Below are positions 42,534 through 45,410 of a stretch of 45,410 nt of DNA, piece by piece; within the stretch, counting starts at the first letter, position 1, and each line of letters opens with the position of its first letter. Position numbers and translations under genes: made by a program. Origin of the DNA: Anaerocolumna sp. (GTDB taxonomy: Bacteria > Bacillota > Clostridia > Lachnospirales > Lachnospiraceae); contig JAQSYR010000002.1 of assembly GCA_029256035.1 (NCBI GenBank), forward strand, positions 1-45,410. Reading direction: 5' to 3'. Under the pieces are notes generated by a model. That model was not told where the DNA came from and did no database searches. It saw only the letters and a list, made by a program, of their open reading frames with translations.

Positions 42534-43010
42534 ATGGGAAAAAAGGAAATTCACAAATCAAGGAAACCGAAACTTTGTCTGGTATCCTCTTCAGGAGGTC
42601 ACTGGGAACAGTTACAAAGGCTACAACCTTTACTAGAAAAATATGATGGATTTTATGTTTCTGAAAAAACAACCTATAACTGTGGTGCTAATTATACTAT
42701 GCTGCAAACGGACCTAAAAGATATGTGGATGATTCCCAAAATGATATGCAATATGGGTAAAGCAGTTTTTATATGGTTTAGAGAAAAACCTGATTTTGTG
42801 ATTACCACAGGTACTTTAGTGGCATATCCTTTCTATTTGCTGAGTATTCTGTATAGGAAAAAGTTTATTTTTATAGAAAGCTTTTCAAGAATCTATGACG
42901 GAACGAAAGCTGGACGAATGATGTATAAACATGCGGATTTGTTTATCGTTCAGTGGGAAACTTTATTAGAGATTTATCCGAAAGCAGTCTATGGAGGGAG
43001 CATCTATTGA
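42534..43010 (+). CDS. PssD/Alg14-like glycosyltransferase membrane subunit
   Basis: This 158-aa protein matches the PssD/EpsE-type half of a two-part glycosyltransferase, homologous to eukaryotic Alg14. It has the start CLVSSSGGHWEQLQRLQPLL, ITTGTLVAYPFYLLSILY (membrane-associated segment) and FIESFSRI. It recruits the catalytic partner to the membrane. ATG 42534 has GAGGAG seven nt upstream. Its stop overlaps the next gene's start as TTGA. It opens an exopolysaccharide cluster. Sugar specificity is unknown. Confidence 0.86.
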   Translation: MGKKEIHKSRKPKLCLVSSSGGHWEQLQRLQPLLEKYDGFYVSEKTTYNCGANYTMLQTDLKDMWMIPKMICNMGKAVFIWFREKPDFVITTGTLVAYPFYLLSILYRKKFIFIESFSRIYDGTKAGRMMYKHADLFIVQWETLLEIYPKAVYGGSIY

Positions 43011-43495
43011 TCTTTGTTTGCGCAGGTTCCAGGGAATATCAATTTAACCGTTTATTTCAAAAGATAGATGATTTACTTGAAAAGGGTGTAATTCAGGAAG
43101 AAGTTTTTGCACAGATAGGGGCATCAACATATAAACCAAGGAATTATCAATATAGGAATTACATAAGCAAAGAAGAATATAATCAATGGATGGAAGCAAG
43201 TAGACTGGTTATTACTCATGGTGGTACCGGCTCCATTATTGGGGCTTTAAAAAAAGGCAAAAAAGTAATAGCAGTCACCAGGCTAAGCAAATATGAGGAA
43301 CATGTGGATGATCATCAAAAGCAAATTGTAGACCTATTTACCAGGGAACATTATATCCTAGGAGTTCACGAAATAGAGGAACTAAGGGAAGCACTTGCTT
43401 TAGTGGATGAGAAGTCTACCATACTAAGAAGATTTGAAAAAGAATCCTATATTCTTAACATCATAGAAGAGTTTATTAAAAACAACTATCATTGA
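43007..43495 (+). CDS. PssE/Alg13-like glycosyltransferase catalytic subunit
   Basis: This 162-aa protein is the Alg13-like GT-28 C-terminal domain that partners the upstream protein. It has LIFVCAGSREYQFNRLFQ at the start and VITHGGTGSIIGALKKGKKVI (residues ~70-90), the UDP-sugar binding motif. I place the start at TTG 43007, six nt after GGAGGGAG, overlapping the preceding stop (TTGA). The longer in-frame ATG at 42953 lies inside the upstream gene and adds unrelated residues. Together the two proteins would add a sugar to a lipid-linked carrier. Confidence 0.85.
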   Translation: MIFVCAGSREYQFNRLFQKIDDLLEKGVIQEEVFAQIGASTYKPRNYQYRNYISKEEYNQWMEASRLVITHGGTGSIIGALKKGKKVIAVTRLSKYEEHVDDHQKQIVDLFTREHYILGVHEIEELREALALVDEKSTILRRFEKESYILNIIEEFIKNNYH

Positions 43496-43505
43496 GGAGA
43501 GAGGA

Positions 43506-44393
43506 ATGAATAAAAGAGTAAAAAATGCAGTTCTTATACCTATGAATATATTGTATAAATTTAATCCGTCTGTCACCTTGAAACTATTGTATCGACTAAA
43601 GACGGGGCGCAGACTAAATCTGAAAAGTCCAAAAACCTACACAGAAAAAATTCAGTGGTTAAAACTAAATTATAAAAGCAAACTTCTTCCTATCTGTACA
43701 GATAAATATACTGTCAGAAAATATGTGAAACACTGTGGCTGTGAAAATATTCTGACAAAGTTGTACTGGTATGGATATGACCCCTCCGCTATACCATTTG
43801 ATGATTTACCTGATCAATTTGTGATTAAAGTAACTCATGGCAGTGGTTTTAATATTATTTGCAAGAATAAGCAGGAACTGGATATCAGTGCAACAACTCG
43901 GGTGCTAAAGAGGTGGTTAACAGAAAAATATCTTCCCTGCTATGGAGAATGGTTTTACGGGGTAATTAAGCCAAGAATTATAGTAGAAGAATATTTAGAT
44001 GATGGAAAAGGTTCTTCTCCCAAAGATTACAAATTTTATTGCTTCCATGGAGAACCAAAGCTAATCAATGTTCATGTAGACAGATTTACAAATCACAAAA
44101 GCATTTTACTTGATGTTAATTGGAACCCTTTAAAGAATATTAAAATGAAAGAAGTTGACAACTCTATTAAAGTTGAAAAACCATCCGAATTAGATGAGTT
44201 GTTAAAGTATGCAAGAATATTATCCAAAGGGTTTCCTCATGTCAGGGTTGATTTATATATTGTAAATTCTAAAATATATTTTGGTGAATTAAGCTTTACC
44301 AGTGATGCAGGTTTTGTAACCATATCACCAATTCAAACGGAAGAGATCATTGGAGAATGGTTAAGGATTCCATCAGGTGGGGGGAACTTATGA
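43506..44393 (+). CDS. TupA-like ATP-grasp protein
   Basis: This 295-aa protein is of the TupA-like ATP-grasp type found in capsule and teichuronopeptide loci. It has SPKTYTEKIQWLKLNY, CTDKYTVRKYV, DQFVIKVTHGSGFNI, IVEEYLDD and PKDYKFYCFHGEPKLI, with a C-terminal HVRVDLYIVNSKIYFGELSF that carries likely metal ligands. The family is thought to ligate amino acids or similar groups onto polysaccharides; the substrate is not known here. GAGGAGAGAGG lies before ATG 43506. Its stop overlaps the next gene's ATG (ATGA). Confidence 0.82.
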   Translation: MNKRVKNAVLIPMNILYKFNPSVTLKLLYRLKTGRRLNLKSPKTYTEKIQWLKLNYKSKLLPICTDKYTVRKYVKHCGCENILTKLYWYGYDPSAIPFDDLPDQFVIKVTHGSGFNIICKNKQELDISATTRVLKRWLTEKYLPCYGEWFYGVIKPRIIVEEYLDDGKGSSPKDYKFYCFHGEPKLINVHVDRFTNHKSILLDVNWNPLKNIKMKEVDNSIKVEKPSELDELLKYARILSKGFPHVRVDLYIVNSKIYFGELSFTSDAGFVTISPIQTEEIIGEWLRIPSGGGNL

Positions 44394-45410
44394 TTAAAAT
44401 ATTAATGGTTGCAACAACCCATTTTGAGTTAGATGGTATTACAAATAGTTTAATGAACTACTATAGGCATATGGATAAGTCAGATATGCAAATTGACTTT
44501 GTTACACCCAATAAAGTAGTTAAGAGGTTAAAAAAGGAATTAACAAGGGGTGGAAGTAAGATTTACGTTCTTCCTATGCGCAATACAAGACCATTTAGGT
44601 ATGCAGCTCTTTTAAGCAGGATTATCAGAGCTGGTAAGTATGATATCGTGCATGCTCATGGTAATAGCTGTACTTTGCAGACAGAGATGTTTGCAGCAAA
44701 AATAGGAGGCGCTAAAATTCGTATTGCACACAGCAGAAATACATCCTGCGATCATAAATTTATACACCTGTTATTACGCCCCTTCTTTAACCGTACCTAT
44801 ACCCATGGTTTTGCCTGTGGCAAGGAAGCGGGGAAATGGTTGTTTGGCAACAAGACATTTACAGTAATAATTCCTATTGGATGTATTTTATGAACTGCTT
44901 AAAATTGATCCAAACCAAGTACTGGTTTTAATGGGAGACGGAGAATTAAGAAGTGAGATAGAGTTTAAAATAAAAACACTGGGAATGGAAGAAAATGTTA
45001 TATTAACAGGCAAAACACTAGAAGTATCAAATTTATTACAGGCCATGGATATTATGGTGTTTCCATCAAGACACGAAGGACTGCCAAATGTTGTGGTGGA
45101 ATGGCAGCTGGCCGGTCTTCCTTCCCTGGTATCAGATAAGGTGACCCAGGAGGTTAAGGTTACGGATCTTGTTACCTTTATGCCATTAGAAGAAGGTCCA
45201 TATGCTTGGGCTAGTAAGATTAATGAAATGATTCTTTCGGATCGTAACAAAATGAGGGAAGAAATTAAGGATCAGATGAAGGCAGCAGGATTCGATATTG
45301 AGGAAAATGCAAGAGAGCTGAAACAAATCTATCAGACTCTAATAGAAGAGAAAAAAATTAATCATGAGAAAAATGAAATAAAACAGATGAAAGAAAAAAA
45401 GATAAATAAA
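44390..45410 (+). pseudogene. Glycosyltransferase (GT4-like) disrupted by an internal deletion; runs off the window
   Basis: The first frame (44390-44893) begins MIKILMVATTHFELDGITNS and runs through IVHAHGNSC and RIAHSRNTS to KTFTVI, the N-terminal GT-B fold. It then stops. A second frame, open from 44871 to the end of the window, reads FLLDVFYELLKIDPNQVLVL then MGDGELR, AMDIMVFPSRHEGLPNVVVE, the C-terminal sugar-nucleotide domain. Intact relatives have about 40-45 residues between these parts (VIPNGID... to ...VGRF..QKN). These are missing and the frame changes, so this is a deletion near 44866-44871 rather than a single-base slip. The start overlaps the previous stop (ATGA). Confidence 0.8.

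Noticed and set aside
1..45410. CRISPR arrays, tRNA or rRNA genes, intact insertion sequences
   Set aside because: No regularly spaced repeats, no tRNA- or rRNA-like sequence and no transposase reading frame were seen on either strand.

Overview
The window looks like a chromosomal stretch from a low-GC, motile, Gram-positive anaerobe of the Clostridia, most likely a Lachnospiraceae (Clostridium phytofermentans-like) species. This rests on the AT-rich DNA, strong AGGAGG ribosome binding sites, consensus sigma-A promoters, the str-operon tail, the mbl-flhO-flhP and hpf-secA-prfB gene orders, and the protein sequences. The species assignment is inference; no 16S gene is present. Nearly all genes run on the + strand and are housekeeping genes.

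Layout. 1-4.5 kb: end of rpsL, then rpsG, fusA and tuf, with a 324-nt structured gap between rpsL and rpsG and a separate promoter for tuf. 4.6-7.9 kb: actin-like mbl with two flagellar rod genes (flhO/flhP type) and a rod-binding protein. 7.9-12.4 kb: recD2 helicase, a nucleotidyltransferase, comFC and yvyF. 12.4-14.1 kb (- strand): cvfB and an acyl-ACP thioesterase. 14.2-19.0 kb: a truncated RidA, a methyltransferase whose leader holds a 23-bp palindrome, a CPBP protease, trxB, and a secreted SH3-NlpC/P60 wall hydrolase. 19.0-24.6 kb: a non-coding interval with three perfect DnaA boxes, then hpf, secA, prfB (with its programmed +1 frameshift) and a lone cheW. 24.7-29.2 kb: an aspartate-family amino-acid cluster (ACT regulator, homoserine dehydrogenase, a phosphoglycerate-mutase-like putative homoserine kinase, and an aspartokinase with an internal ribosome binding site).

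29.2-38.4 kb: a complete Lsr-type autoinducer-2 uptake and processing system. On the - strand are lsrR, lsrK and a small cupin gene; divergently on the + strand are lsrA, lsrC, lsrD, lsrB and lsrF. Consensus promoters face away from each other across a palindrome-rich 404-bp interval. By family knowledge, LsrB-LsrACD import AI-2, LsrK phosphorylates it, phospho-AI-2 releases the LsrR repressor, and LsrF cleaves the product. No lsrG is present; a cupin lies in the lsrRK operon instead. LsrB keeps four of the six AI-2 contact residues known from enterobacterial LsrB and changes two.

38.4-45.4 kb: an unrecognised lipoprotein (- strand), a 76-bp REP-like hairpin, tex, then the start of an exopolysaccharide locus: a PssD/PssE (Alg14/Alg13-like) pair, a TupA-like ATP-grasp protein, and a family-4-type glycosyltransferase broken by an internal deletion. 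The locus runs off the end of the window.

The points most worth following up are the AI-2 system with its altered receptor and cupin, the DnaA-box cluster, the internal start in lysC, the operator-like palindrome at 14767-14789, the REP-like hairpin, and the deleted glycosyltransferase.
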